A stretch of 64,000 nucleotides of DNA from Amphibalanus amphitrite. Lineage: Eukaryota; Arthropoda; Thecostraca; Balanomorpha; Balanidae. Both the position numbers and the translations under genes were made by a program. Under the pieces are notes generated by a model. It was not told the DNA's origin, ran no database searches, and saw only the letters and a list, made by a program, of their open reading frames with translations. Shown here piece by piece: positions 46,185 to 57,870 of the stretch (within the stretch, counting starts at the first letter, position 1; each line of letters opens with the position of its first letter). The DNA lies in assembly GCF_019059575.1 (NCBI RefSeq), contig NW_024882024.1, forward strand, positions 248,001 to 312,000. Direction: 5' to 3'.

Positions 46185-47740
46185 TGATGCAGAAGTGCCT
46201 ATAGATAGACGGATTTACATGCCAGCGGGCTCTGCAGCACAGCATTCCGTTTTTATCCAGAACAGACCTCTCACACCATCGGCTTTGTCAGCATCTTATT
46301 GCCACCAGATGACCACATGTGCGGCATCCGAAGACCAGCAGAATGCATGTCCGGTCACTGGGGGCGGGCCCGTCACCCGGATGTCATTAGCGGCCGCTCG
46401 GGGCGGGGGCGGGGGCGGGGCGGCGTTGAAGCGTCCTCGGCCAGTAGCATCCATCCCCCTGGTAATGAGCCGTCTCGTGCCGCCGCCGGATCGCCTCCCT
46501 CCGATCACCGCCGTTTGTCATTCACAATGCTGCCGGATGCCGACTGCCCGGTGCTGTCTGGGGCAGATACTGCGGCTACTGGTGGGACTGATAGTGCTGA
46601 TGTTAGGACCGATCTTAGTATTTACTATAGTACTTTTGGTGCTACTACGTGAGCACCCGTGGCTCCCGCGCCCACCGATACCGTGAGTGGAATATACCGG
46701 TACTGGTGCCACTTTTGGTGTGCCACTGAAAATATCGTCATTTTTCCAAACTGAGTTAGCGCTGGCCCACACACGGACATCTTGCCTTGGCTTGAGTCAC
46801 CATCGACATCTCGCCTGAGTTGGCTCCTCCTTCTTGCTCTTTTCGACTCATTTCAACTCCTTCCAGCGACGGCTTGAGACATCATCTACTATCCTCATTT
46901 GGCCTCATCTAAGAACTTCAAACACAAACCTTCCAACTTGACCTTACTCAAGCAACGCAGTCTCTAGCCCACCGTTTCCACCATCTCACTTGGCGATTTG
47001 CTCCAGCCTCCAAAACACACCTTGCCTCACTTATATTCGAGCTAGCAAAATCTTTTTGCTATTTCACCTCACTCCAACGCAAGTTTTCCACAGCCTAACC
47101 TCACTTTAACACGCCCTTCCCACCACCAATGCCTGCTCCATCTCATCCTTTACATACACGACACCGCGCTCGTCTCTCGCTGTTGACACGGTTCGTCAGG
47201 AAAAACTGCCGATATTAAGATGGGGCAGCGATACGTCGCCGGCACCGTCCAGTCATCCATCTCCTCCTCCGTGTCCATCGCTCTCTCCTCTGCCCGTCCA
47301 TCACTCTCTCCTGCCGGCCATAAGTCGTCTTGTGAATCAAACCGACAGAGGATGCCACTAGCACACACTCGCATCGCAGATCCTATCGCCACGGCAATTA
47401 AAGTGTTTTATTATTTTCCGGCAGTGGCCCTCCAGTCTCAGAGGACAGTAAATTACTGGGCGACTTTTTGTGCGCACCATTAATGATGGAGAATAAATTT
47501 GACGCCAGCCTGCTAAGGCTGTGGGCGTGATGATGCGAGGACATTGCCGAGGATGGTGATATCAGTGATCTGATTCACAGAGATTTCATTTGTGTTTTGA
47601 GAAGCAGCAGAATAGGCATGACTGATGTTCATATGGGTATGACCATATGTGATAATGTGCTTGGTGCTGATGTATGCACACCAGTAACAGGCTGCGTTTG
47701 CCAATAGCTGTAATGCGTCACGAACTTTATTGATGGATAT
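46185..47740. other. Spacer with GC patch at 46360-46560
   Basis: The GC patch includes GGGGCGGGGGCGGGGGCGG near 46400, a candidate G-quadruplex. The plus-strand frames have a hydrophobic run near 46560-46660 (LVGLIVLMLGPILVFTIVLLVLL) that resembles a membrane segment, but there is no start, homology or repeated structure to support a gene. 46740-47150 is a C/T-rich stretch (CCTCACTTG, CTCACTCCAAC) without further features. Confidence 0.4.
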
Positions 47741-48019
47741 GTCGTAGGCATCGGGTGAAATCCGGCATTTCATGAAATGCCTAGGCATTACGTGGAATGC
47801 CGGCAAAGACTGAAATCTTCGTAGAAATACGCGCGTTACGGCGAATGCCTGAAAATTTTAGGCATGTCATGGAGTGCCAGGCGGAGGCCCGGCAGTCGCT
47901 GAAATATGTATGATCGAAATAAGCCGAGTACAATCATTGCCTAGGCATTACATGAAATGCCCAAGTGACGACCGGCACTTTCTGGAACGGTTACCGCAGA
48001 TGTGCGAGCTGTTTGGTGC

Positions 48020-48175
48020 TGGCTAGGTACCAAACCTAACAAACACCTCCTAACCCAACCCAACCCTAATCTAGCCCAACTTATCTACTTTTCACATAAC
48101 ACGTTAGGTTAGGTTTAATACGTTACGTAGGCGAAAGCAGGCTTTAGGTTATATGGTAGGCTAGGTTAGGTTAGA
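48020..48175. repeat. Short TTAGG/CCTAA-like runs
   Basis: ACCTAACAAACACC, CCCAACCCAACCC, GTTAGGTTAGG and TAGGTTAGGTTAG lie within 150 bp. The arthropod telomere repeat is TTAGG, but these runs are very short and interrupted, so they may be coincidental. Confidence 0.35.
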
Positions 48176-48204
48176 TTGTTTGAATTAGTAGAAATAAACT
48201 TGCC

Positions 48205-48283
48205 CGGACGGGATTTGAACCCGCCATCTCGCCACGGAGTTCAATATTCAATATCACACACCATCAATCCCGTTCCACCGATG
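48205..48283 (-). pseudogene. tRNA-like T arm (B box) fragment
   Basis: On the minus strand a GGTTTCAAAT-type B box, written on the plus strand as GGATTTGAACC at 48211-48221, is flanked by a 5-bp stem and followed by CCGGGC. No matching acceptor or D arm could be built, even after joining across the adjacent hAT insertion. It may be part of a tRNA-derived SINE or a tRNA pseudogene broken by that insertion. Confidence 0.3.
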
Positions 48284-49300
48284 CAAGGGCGGATCCAGGA
48301 AAACTCCAAGGGAAGGGTCATGAATGAAACTGGTGCCCTACCTATACCCAAAACTAAAACTCAACGGATTTCGGCCACTTAATTTTGGTGGTGCCCTATC
48401 TAAGTTTTATTTTATTGTATTTTTTGTTTTGGTCAGTGTCTGCCCCTGGGCCCTGGCAGGCCTGTGCTGCCCCTGGCGGGCACGTGGTGCCCCTGCTAGG
48501 CCGCAGGTGCCCCTGACAGGTTTGTGGTGCCCCTGGAAGGACTGTGGTGCCCGTGACAAGCCTGAAGTGCCAACGACAGGTCCGTGGTGCCCCTGACAGG
48601 CCCATGGCGCCCCTGCGAGGCCGTTAGTGTCCCTGGCAGACCTGTGGTGCCCCTGGGCCCTGACAGGACTGTGGTGCCCCTGACAAGCCTGAAGTGTCCC
48701 AGACAGGCACATGGTGCCCCTGACAGGTCCAAGGTGCCCCTGGCAGGCCTGTGGTGCCCCTGCTAGGCCTCTGGTGCCTGTGACAGACATGTGGTGCCCC
48801 TGGAAGGACTGCGGTGCCCCTGACAGGCTCGTGGTGCCCCTGACAGGCTCGTGGTGCCCTTGCTAGGCCTGTGGTGCCCCTGGCGGGCCTGTGGTGTCCC
48901 TGCTAGGCCGCTTGTGCCCCTGGGCCCTGACAGGGCTGCGGTGCCCCTGATTAGCCTGAAGTGCCCCAGAAAGGCACGTGGTGCCCCTGACAGGCCCAAG
49001 GTGCCCCTGCGAGGCCGGTGGTGCCCCTGCGAGACCGGTGGCGCCCCTGGCAGGCCTCTGGTGCCCCTGGCAGGTCTGTGGTGCACCTGACAGACTTGTG
49101 GTGCTCTTGCTAGGCCGATGGTGCTCCTGACAGGCCTGTGGTGCCCCTAACAAGCCTGTGGTGCCCCTGACAGGCCCGTGGTGTCCCTGCTAGGCCTGCG
49201 GTGCCCCTGTTAGGCCGGTGGTGCCCCTGGCAGGCCTATACTGCCCCCAGGCCCCAAGGGGGCATGACCCATGTGACCCCACCCCTTGGATCCGTCCCTG
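48284..49300. mobile_element. hAT-type element filled with a minisatellite
   Basis: The ends are CAAGGGCGGATCCAGG on the left and CCTTGGATCCGTCCCTG on the right, with a perfect 8-bp duplication CACCGATG at 48276-48283 and 49301-49308. Length is 1,017 bp, of which about 830 bp is the minisatellite. It is inserted in the fold-back element interior. No transposase. Confidence 0.88.
48430..49260. repeat. Minisatellite, about 28-30 bp unit CCTGACAGGCCTGTGGTGCC
   Basis: About 28 imperfect units alternate between GACAGGCC, GCTAGGCC, GCGAGGCC and GGAAGGAC cores, all ending GTGGTGCCCCT. Some monomers recur in the same order (for example GGGCCCTGACAGG at about 48655 and 48926), suggesting a weak higher-order period. 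Long frames on both strands are by-products. Confidence 0.9.
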
Positions 49301-49346
49301 CACCGATGAGACTTGAATAAGCAAAAGGCGAGGGAACTCGCACATC

Positions 49347-49604
49347 CAGGGCTGCGCAGTCGGAGTCGGAGTCGGTCGGAGTCGACAGCTATGACCGGAG
49401 TCAGAGCCGGAGTCGATTTTCGGAACCGGAGCCGGACAAACCGAAAATCTATCGACTCCGCAGATCTTGCAAAGCTGCAAGGAAGGAGCTGGAGTTAAAG
49501 TTGGTCGGATTCAAAAGTTCTGCCCGGAGTCGGAGTCGGAGTTGGTTTTTGAAAGCCGGAGTCGGGGTCGGAGTCGCCGAAAATCCATCAAGTCCGCAGC
49601 CCTG
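49347..49604. mobile_element. hAT-type MITE rich in GGAGTC repeats
   Basis: The ends are CAGGGCTGCGCAGTCGG and AAGTCCGCAGCCCTG. A perfect 8-bp duplication CGCACATC lies at 49339-49346 and 49605-49612. The 258-bp body contains GGAGTCGGAGTCGG runs. It interrupts the right arm of the fold-back element. Confidence 0.9.
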
Positions 49605-49866
49605 CGCACATCTGCGGTAACCGTTACAGAAAGTGCTGGTCGTCACTTGGGCATTCCATGTAATGCCTAGGCAACGAGTGTGTTCAGTTGATTTCGACCA
49701 TATTTCAGAGACTGCCTGGTCTCCGCCTGGCATTCCATGAAATGCCTAAATTTTTCAGGCATTCGCTGTAACGCGAGTACTTCTACGAAGATTTCAGTCT
49801 TTGCCGGCATTCCACGTAATGCCTAGACATTTCATGAAATGCCGGATTTCAGCCGATGCCTACGAC

Positions 49867-51470
49867 AGATATATTTGCCTATGTGCCCAGTTACCTCTTG
49901 ATCTGACCACGCTGACGCATGTATTGCTGCTGATGGCTACCGTTACATATGGTGGTAGCCGTTAGAGCAGCACATCATGCTCGTTGGTATTGACATTAAA
50001 TTCAAATTGAAATTGCATAAGATACCTGAACCACAGATCTTAACGGTAACAGCAAGCTTACTTCTTTTCACATGGGAAACAAACTATATCCAAGCTTTAG
50101 ACCTCGGATCAACCGGTGACCTCAGAGATGATGTCAAATAATCGAGACGGGCCATTTCAAACTACAGTGAAATTGAGAATGGTTTGAAGTCGTCGACTGT
50201 TGCGCGTAAATCGCAATGACCTGAGAAGAGGACTAGCGGAGGCAGGCTCTCAAAGATATTACAACGCAGTGCTGCAAAATCAGTCTGTTTTTACTTGTGT
50301 CTACTAAGGAAAAGTTTTTGTGTGGAAGATGTTCCTTTTCCTAAATTAAATGCATCAGGCGAACGAGTCTTCTGAATCTGATAACGTGCAGCTTCCTCAT
50401 CTTTCCATCTCACCAGCTGTCCCAGAATAGGCCGCTGTGTGCCGTCGGACTAACGTTGCCATGGTTACCGATCACCAAACAGTCTGCCACCGGCTGCGAT
50501 CGTCTGACATCGTTACACATCCCACGATATAATAAGCGCAACACCTGCCTTTGGGCTCGATTCCAATCATGTAATTGTGGGTTCGCATGTCCACACCCGC
50601 TGCTAATGCTCAGTAATGGCCGGCCTGACCCTTTGATTTGTCCCGGGGTAAATGGGAAGCACGGAGCCATTACCGGTCCAGAGACGAGACGCTTCCGGCG
50701 CCGCCCGCGCCGCAAGAATACACGACCAATGACGCACAAAAACAGATGATCCTTTTTGCCATCCATATGACGTGCAAGTCATTTCGCCGGGGTCGTCTCC
50801 GGCCTGGGCGGCGTCCCCTCTGTTTCCTGTCCGCTCTTCCTGTCGTCCTCCCCTCTCTGTAACCCTCGGACCGCCTCGATCGCTAAACTATTCCGGCTGA
50901 ATAAATGATGGGCGATATTTAGCGGCATTATCGTTAGCAAACACAGGCCCGCTCAGTGGCCAGGGGCAGATCACGCAGTCAGCTACATGTGTGGAGTGTT
51001 CTAGCATTTTCCCTTGGAATCTTTGCTCGCGTTTACGAGCAAATGCTTAAGCTATTGAGTTGACTCAAAAGGAATATGTGCCAAGCATTGTGGAATTATA
51101 TTCTTAATAACAAGGCGGAAGCATACGCGTTCCCTTGAAAAAAGGTCAAGTGGGTAGTTGTCAGAATGACGCATAAAGGAACAGTGTTTGATATCGAATG
51201 TCTTATGCAATGGATTTCACACACAACGTCACTTTGCCATTAACTCTCCGATTCATGTGTTATCAAACGGACAGTTGTAAGCCCCGGCTCTACACTCCAT
51301 TTAGAACTGCCTGTATTGACAAAAGGCATGGCATCATTCATCATTCAAAAGAAAATACCATCTTATTCGCTGTCATTCTCCATCGTTAGATAACGCCTGA
51401 TACAGACAATCTGAGATGAACGAATATTATTCCAGGCGGAACTGGCCTCTGCTATAAATCTGTACATATC
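49867..51470. other. Spacer with GC island at about 50590-50880
   Basis: No gene recognised. The island has overlapping frames on both strands with Arg/Pro-rich composition and no domain. A minus-strand frame 50410-50766 is not supported by any motif. Confidence 0.4.
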
Positions 51471-51479
51471 CCCAATTTC

Positions 51480-52690
51480 AGCTGATGCGCAGATAGTGTA
51501 AGCCCGGGGCGCCTTCTCGGGCTTATCGCTGGGCATCTGTAGATGACACCCTCAGCCCCGGGCGCGTCACAATGGGCCCGACGCGTGCCGCTCCGGGCCG
51601 GCGCGGCGCACCGCCCTCCGCTAACAGGGCCGCTCACAAGGTGACACAGTCCGCTATGATTTATCGTGGCGATAATTGCCGGAATAAGGCCGCGCGTCGG
51701 CGGCCCTTGCGCGCGTCATTAGCCACGGGTGCGGCACGTGCGGCACGTGTGGCTCGTGGAGCGCCGGTCGGGCCGCGGCGCGCCGACGGTGTCAGTGTCG
51801 CAGACGATGGGTCTATTGTGGACGGACCGGGAACACAAGTCGCTTATGATGTGCGTTGGACACGGAGAACGCGGGTCATTGTCAGAATTTGGCATGATGT
51901 ACGTAAATGTGATGGCAGGAAGTGTAGCTTTGGAGAGATAGTTCATCTTATATGACAAACAAAAAACATAGAACAAGAAATGGCGAATGTTGTGATGGGC
52001 ACTTCGATCGGCCTGTTAATGTGAAAAGCTTTTGTGTCAGTTGTTTGTTCAACTATTTTGTGCTTGTATGTTGCGTTTGAGCATCAATAGGTACAAACAC
52101 TCCATTAAAGACGGGATGAAGTTATTTAACTTTAGAAGGCGCCAACATTAGCGTTACCAGTAAGATACGCTTCCTTGTTTTTTTTTTGTTTAGTTCAATA
52201 ACTATAAATAAAAGCGATCTATAATTTTGAAATTCAAAAAGCGAAAATAGCAAAGCATTAAATAATCACCTTTTCCTCCTTCGACACGCTACATCAGCAT
52301 TTTTTATAGTGTTTCAGGTTTGTAGCGCCTTATAGTCGACTTTCCTATCAATAACATACTCGTATAGATCCGTATTCCTTGGTGGATAAATATTCAGGCA
52401 CTGACACTGACAAGCCGTCGTCAGCGTTTCTTTGACCATTAGACTGAGACACACATGTGTGAGCTTGGCTGCTGTGACGTGTAACATCCCTACCGCCGCC
52501 AAACGATGCCTCCATTTGTCGTTTACGCCTGCCAGTTTTACATAACTGGTGTGCGCTCAACCTCCGCCTGGCAATGCCGTCTCTTGTTCCGACCCCAAAT
52601 TTCCTTCTCATCTTGTGAACTGCGCTCGGTTTGTTCGTTCATCTGCCATAATTTCACCAAGCAGCTGGCAGTGTGGAGCATCGGCCCCCA
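51480..52690. other. GC island followed by AT-rich spacer
   Basis: 51480-51860 is CpG-rich. Three GTGCGGCAC/CACGTGCGGC-like repeats lie near 51728-51755. 51960-52690 is AT-rich with no feature. Open frames carry no recognisable domain. Confidence 0.4.
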
Positions 52691-54212
52691 TGAATGCCCA
52701 ATGCCGCCGCCCAGCACGCTCATAAACAGTGCTCCTTGGCTGACCAATTTCTTACCGGACAATAAAAACACCTCCAATGGCGTGGCGTGGCCGCCGGTGG
52801 CGCGCTCTCCCCTTTGCCGCGCGCCGTTTCGCCGTTTCGCTGGTCAGTTTCGACGCCGTCTGGATGGTCAGTTCTCCCCTGCGCTCGAGCTCGGCTCCTC
52901 TCCTCGAGTATCGACCGCGCCATCAAACATCACCCCAGCACGTCTTAAAAAGTCCATATTTCTGTTGTTCGATCGGCCGGTTACTATGGCAACGGGGCCC
53001 TGGTCATTACGCGATTGGTTTATCAGGAGGAAGCCATCTTGGCTATGAGAAGACGGTATAATATACGGTCGGACGTGCTCGGCCGCGGCCGCCAACCGAC
53101 GAGGTAGAGGCCTGCGCCACGGCGCCGCAGCCGCGCCGCCAACGCCGCACTCTCGCCAACAGAGCAGAGGGAGACAAGGCTCAGGGACACGGCTAACAAG
53201 GAAGGTGTAACGCTCTCTCTAGCGTCACTGAGCAAAGCGCAAAGCTGACGTTAGTTGGTCTGTCTGATACTATACTGGATGCCCTGCAACAAGCAGCCTG
53301 TTTTGCAAAAGGTGTCGTAGTGAATTTCCATTTGGTGGCCCCCGCGTGGCTCTGATTTGCTCGGAAATGGCCCCGGCTGTCGACTGACTGGTTCAGCCGT
53401 CGCTATATTCCGGTGCAGATATATTCAATTGGCGCTGTCGTCCGGCCGCGGCGCGCTGGAGTCGATTCCGGTGCGGCGCGGCGATCTGTGACGCGATACA
53501 GTTGGCGCGTCGGATTTGACTGTACGCGCCGGACAGCTGGGGATGGTGGACCGTCAATGGCAGCGACTGGCCAGGGTGACTCATGAACGACGTCGCACTG
53601 ATATCGGTGTCAGAGGGGTTCAGCCATACAGGGTGCCGTGACACGGTGTCGGATGGACCGGACAGTAATTTTGCCGAAAATAGGAGCTCCGCCTGGGATT
53701 GAGAGCAATGCAAAGTCCCCTCAATAGCGTCACCCACAAATAGGCTAAGCATGCAACATTCTCAATAAACCCTACTTTGCATGTCTGCCCATGGCGGCTC
53801 CGGTACCCGAAATACACATTCTCGGCGGAGGTGGCCGATGAAATGAGCTGCCCTGTGGGCTCGCACAGATGCGCTGCCTCTAATATCACTCCTTGCCTAC
53901 GAACCGTCTGTGTGTATTTTACCATTGCATACACCGGTCAGTTATTGCGAGCCAGGTGCTGCGGGTAGACTACTGTGAGCTGTGACAGCTCTGAGCGGCG
54001 GAACGGACTCTAACGGCGCCATATTGAAGCAGTCCTGCTGACCCCGGGGGCGCCACCTGTCCGCTGCTGAATGCCAATCGAACGTGGTTCACCCTTAGTA
54101 CGCCACGATAGGCAGCCAGTCGCCGCATCACATCGTGGAAGGAATCATGTTGGATTGGATGTGCTTTTATGCTCATCGGGAATTGGGAATAAGGATATGA
54201 TAAGGATCCCAG
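52691..54212. other. GC island cluster with YY1-like and Hox-like motifs
   Basis: Moderately GC-rich DNA contains CAATAAAAACACC near 52759, CATAAACAG near 52720 and GCCATCTTGGC near 53033. TATAATATACG near 53058 could be a TATA-like element. The long plus frame at 52506-53048 has no domain. The right border meets the start of the satellite at about 54205. I regard this as candidate regulatory DNA only. Confidence 0.35.
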
Positions 54213-55745
54213 CCAGCCTTCCCAAATGGGGCCCATATGGGCTGAAAGTGGGGCATCTGGGCTTAAGTGGGCATGGGCTACATGTGGGCTATTATCTGGG
54301 CTAAATCTGGGTCCCATATGGGCTGAGCCCCAGCAAACATGCCCACATGGGTCCCATATGGGGTGAATATGGGCCAGATGGGCCCACGTGGGACATGGGC
54401 TACAAATGGGCTACCCACATGGGCCCCATATGGGATAAAAATGGGCCAGGTGGGCCAAACGCATGTGGGCTGGAGATGGGCATCCCATGTGGGTCCCATA
54501 TGGGGTGAACATGGGCCAGATGGGCCCACGTGGGACATGGGCTACAGATGGGCTACCCATATGGGCCCCATATGGGATAAAAATGGGCCAGGTGGGCCAA
54601 ACGCATGTGGGCTGGAGATGGGCATCCCATGTGGGTCCCATATGGGGTAAACATGGGCCAGATGGGCCCAGTGGGACATGGGCTACAGATGGGCTACCCA
54701 TATGGGCCCCATGTGAGATAAAAATGGGCCAGGTGGGCCAAACGCATGTGGGCTGGAGATGGGCATCCCATGTGGGTCCCAGATGGGCCCACGTGGGACA
54801 TGGGCTACAGATGGGCTACCCATATGGGCCCCATAAGGGATAAAAATGAGCCAGGTGGGCCAAACGCATGTGGGCTGGAGATGGGCGTCCCATGTGGGTC
54901 CCATATGCGGTGAACATGGGCCAGATGGGCCCACGTGGGACATGGGCTACAGATGGGCTACCCATATGGGCCCCATATGGGATAAAAATGGGCCAGGTGG
55001 GCCAAACGCATGTGGGCTGGAGATGGGCATCCCATGTGGGTCCCATATGGGGTGAACATGGGCCAGATGGGCTCACGTGGGACATGGGCTACAGATGGGC
55101 TACCCATATGGGCCCCATATGGGATAAAAATGGGCCAGGTGGGCCAAACGCATGTGGGCTGGAGATGGGCATCCCATGTGGGTCCCATATGGGGTAAACA
55201 TGGGCAAGATGGGCCCAGTGGGACATGGGCTACAGATGGGCTACCCATATGGGCCCCATATGAGATAAAAATGGGCCAGGTGGGCCAAACACATGTGGGC
55301 TGGAGATGGGCATCCCATGTGGGTCCCAGATGGGCCCACGTGGGACATGGGCTACAGATGGGCTATCCATATGGCCCCATATGGGATAAAACTGGGCCAG
55401 GTGGGCCAAACGCATGTGGGCTGGAGATGGGCATCCCATGTGGGTCCCATATGGGGTGAACATAGGCCAGATGGGCTCACGTGGGACATGGGCTACAGAT
55501 GGGCTACCCATATGGGCCCCATATGGGATAAAAATGGGCCAGGTGGGCCAAACGCATGTGGCCTGGAGATGGGCATCCCATGTGGGTCCCATATGGGGTG
55601 AACATGGGCCAGATGGGCCCACGTGGGACATGGGCTACAGATGGGCTACCCATATGGGCCCCATATGGGAAAAATGGGCCAGGTGGGCCAAACGCATGTG
55701 GGCTGGAGATGGGCATCCCATGTGGGTCCCATATGGATCACCCAT
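54213..55745. repeat. Satellite with monomer, 142-bp and 546-bp periods
   Basis: Built from GGGCCCATATGGG-type monomers. CAAACGCATGTGGGC (one copy with ACACATG) recurs with its AAAC at 54457, 54599, 54740, 54862, 55004, 55146, 55287, 55408, 55550 and 55690. The steps are 142, 141, 122, 142, 142, 141, 121, 142 and 140, so a shortened unit of 121-122 bp recurs every fourth step, giving a ~546-bp third-level period. Frames are open in several phases on both strands because the monomers lack stops. No protein is claimed. Confidence 0.95.
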
Positions 55746-55844
55746 GTAGGCCCCATTTAAGTTACTCCAAGAGCATAAAAGCAAAAAAGGTGACTGTTGT
55801 TCATGTGAATTTTGGACTCCAAGTACATCAAGTTCATACATGAT

Positions 55845-57195
55845 GCCATATGGGGTCAATGTAGGCTGGCCCATATGGGTCCCATGTGGGGGCCGCGTGG
55901 GTCTCATATGGGGCCTACGTGGGCTTGCCCATACGGGTCCCATGTGTCACCCACTGCTATTCCCATGTGGGGCCCATATGGAAGAGGTGGGGGGCCATGT
56001 GGGCCCCATATGGGAACCATGTGGGCATGTTTGCTGGGATATGAACATTTCCTTTACTACAAAATGTTGGTATCTGACCCGACACCTATCTGGGCTGGAT
56101 GCGGGCAGCATGTGGGCAAACTGGACATCAACAAGCTGGGCACACCCAGCCGGGGCCCACATGGGGCCCGGCCGCCCACATGGACAAAATTTACTACAAA
56201 ACTTTGTTAACTGACCCGACACCTAGGTATCTGGGCTGGATGCGGGCAGCATGTGGGCAAACTGGACACCAACACACTGGGCACACCTAGCCGGGGCCCA
56301 CATGGGGCCCAGCCGCCCACATGGGCAAAATTTACTACAAAACTTTGTTAACTGACCCGACACCTATCTGGGCTGGATGCGGGCAGCATGTGGGCAGACT
56401 GGGCACCAACAAGCTGGGCACACCCATCCGGGGCCCACATGGGCAAAAGTTACTACAAAACTAATTGTTAACTGACCCGACACCTACACCATATATAAAC
56501 ATTTCCTTTATTACAAAATTTTGTTAACTGACCCGGCACCTATCTGGGCTGGATGCGGGCAGCATGTGGGCATACTGGGCACCAACAAGCTGGGCACACC
56601 CATCCGGGGCCCACATGGGGCCCAAATGGGCAAACTTTACTACACTTTGTTAACTGACCCGACACCTATCTGGGCTGGATGCGGGCAGCATGTGAGCAGA
56701 CTGGGCACCAACAAGCTGGGCACACCCATCCGGGGCCCACATGGGGCCCAAATAGGCAAACCTTACTACAAAACTTTGTTAACTGACCCGACACCTATCT
56801 GGGCTGGATGCGGGCAGCATGTGGGCAGACTGGGCACCAACAAACTGGGCACACCCATCCGGGGCCCACGTGGGGCCCAAATGGGCAAACCCCAGCCAGC
56901 ATGCCCATGTGGGCCCCACATGGGCAGTTGATGGGCATGGTGGGCTAGGTGGGCCATGGGCTAGAGATGGGCAAATATGTGGGCTGCATGTGGGCCCCAC
57001 ATGGGCTGCCCACATATTTTTTGGCAGGCATAATGCTTGATAATGAGATTGCTTGCACATGTACGAGGGCATATCCAGGGTTTTTGGTGAACACAGGCAT
57101 TCACGCGGTGTTCCTGTATGGTGGGCTTAACATGGGCACTGCGTGGGCAGCCCATGTAGTGGGGTGTAGGTGGGCTGGATGTGGGCAGCCCATTA
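55845..57195. repeat. Related GGGCCCACATGGG satellites, several blocks
   Basis: 55850-56035 holds irregular monomers ending TTTGCTGGGAT. 56065-56890 has units of about 58-140 bp, each with ACTGACCCGACACCTA (or close variants), CTGGGCTGGATGCGGGC and CACACC. 56890-57015 and 57115-57195 are short blocks bounded by CCCAGCCAGC and TTTTGGCAGGC-like edges. CCCAGC(C/A)A and TTGGCTGGG-like strings mark several block edges, suggesting mobile units. Confidence 0.85.
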
Positions 57196-57344
57196 TTTAT
57201 TTTTTCACTGTCCAATGTGTATGATATTACAAGAAAAAAGAACTCGCTGTTTAGTCTCATGCCTCCAAAATACACTTCGACGTCGTGAGGAAGTCGCATA
57301 GTTGATGTTTGTGAGACCAGCTACGGCTGATATTGGACAGTCAA

Positions 57345-57571
57345 TGTTGTGATTGTGTCGTATGATTGTGTCGCCTGAGCCCGTCCCTGCGCGGGCGACC
57401 CGCCGGCGGAGCTCGGCCCACCGGACGGGGCCTGGGGCCGCCTTTGCACCGCCCGGGGCGGTGACCGGCCGACCGGCTGGCGGGGCTGCGGCGTCTGGGC
57501 GGGCCAGTTGGCGTTGAGACTCGAGTGGTGTGCGTGTCCAATAAAGCCTTAATTCGGGCGGAACCGACACA
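57345..57571 (+). mobile_element. Candidate LTR of a Ty3/Gypsy element
   Basis: The segment starts TGTTGTG and ends GACACA. AATAAA lies at 57540-57545, about 30 bp before the end, and the LTR is followed by TGGCGCGGTCGG, which resembles the TGGCG-type primer-binding region of Ty3/Gypsy elements. I could not find a second LTR in the window, so this is either a solo LTR or part of a broken element. Boundaries are inferred. Confidence 0.5.
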
Positions 57572-57585
57572 TGGCGCGGTCGGTA

Positions 57586-57870
57586 TTAGCTCGAACCCGC
57601 CCATAGTGAGTACAAAGTGCGATGAACGAAAGTGAAAGGAAGCAGGAATGCGTAGCCGTGGCGGCCGCGCCGCAACCACGACCGCGTTCGAGTCTCTTCG
57701 GAGAGGCGCGCCCGCAGCGACGCCAGCTGTATCGCTAGTTGGTCGAGTTGGAGTCGCAGCTGTGACATCAGGACGTAGTCGTCCCATCTCTCCTTCCAGA
57801 GGTAGAAGGCGTCACTGCGGTCGGTGGAGATGTCCAGTCGGTCAGGCCGGATCGGCTGCAGGCTCGTCAT
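57586..57870 (-). pseudogene. Ty3/Gypsy gag N-terminal fragment
   Basis: The first ~40 residues (LQPIRPDRLDIS and WKERWDDYVLMSQL) resemble the N-terminal start of Gypsy-type gag proteins, where a proline/leucine-rich start precedes a WKxWxxxF-like helix. The remaining ~55 residues show no similarity that I recognise, so the fragment is broken early. It lies on the opposite strand from the LTR and the integrase piece, so the locus is rearranged. Confidence 0.4.

Larger units (their letters stand above)
47741..49866. mobile_element. Fold-back element with arms made of short palindromes
   Basis: The left arm (47741-48012) and the right arm (49336-49866, interrupted by the MITE at 49347-49604) are inverted copies. 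Both run from GTCGTAGGCATC inward to GATGTGCGAG. The arms contain repeated imperfect 18-bp palindromes of the form GGCATTNCATGNAATGCC, for example at 47766-47783. The interior, about 300 bp without later insertions, has TTAGG-like runs and a tRNA-like T arm. I found no convincing target duplication. Confidence 0.75.

Noticed and set aside
46051-46686. 211-codon frame with a hydrophobic C-terminal stretch
   Set aside because: It begins inside the piggyBac terminal repeat, has no homology and spans the transposon boundary.
48020-48175. Interstitial telomere array
   Set aside because: Only two to three consecutive TTAGG-like units in each run, too few to call an array.
54339-55943. Many long open frames with Met-Gly-Pro-Ile-Trp-type repeated peptides
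   Set aside because: Frames are open on both strands and in several phases at once, and the 142-bp unit is not a multiple of three, so the openness comes from stop-free monomers.
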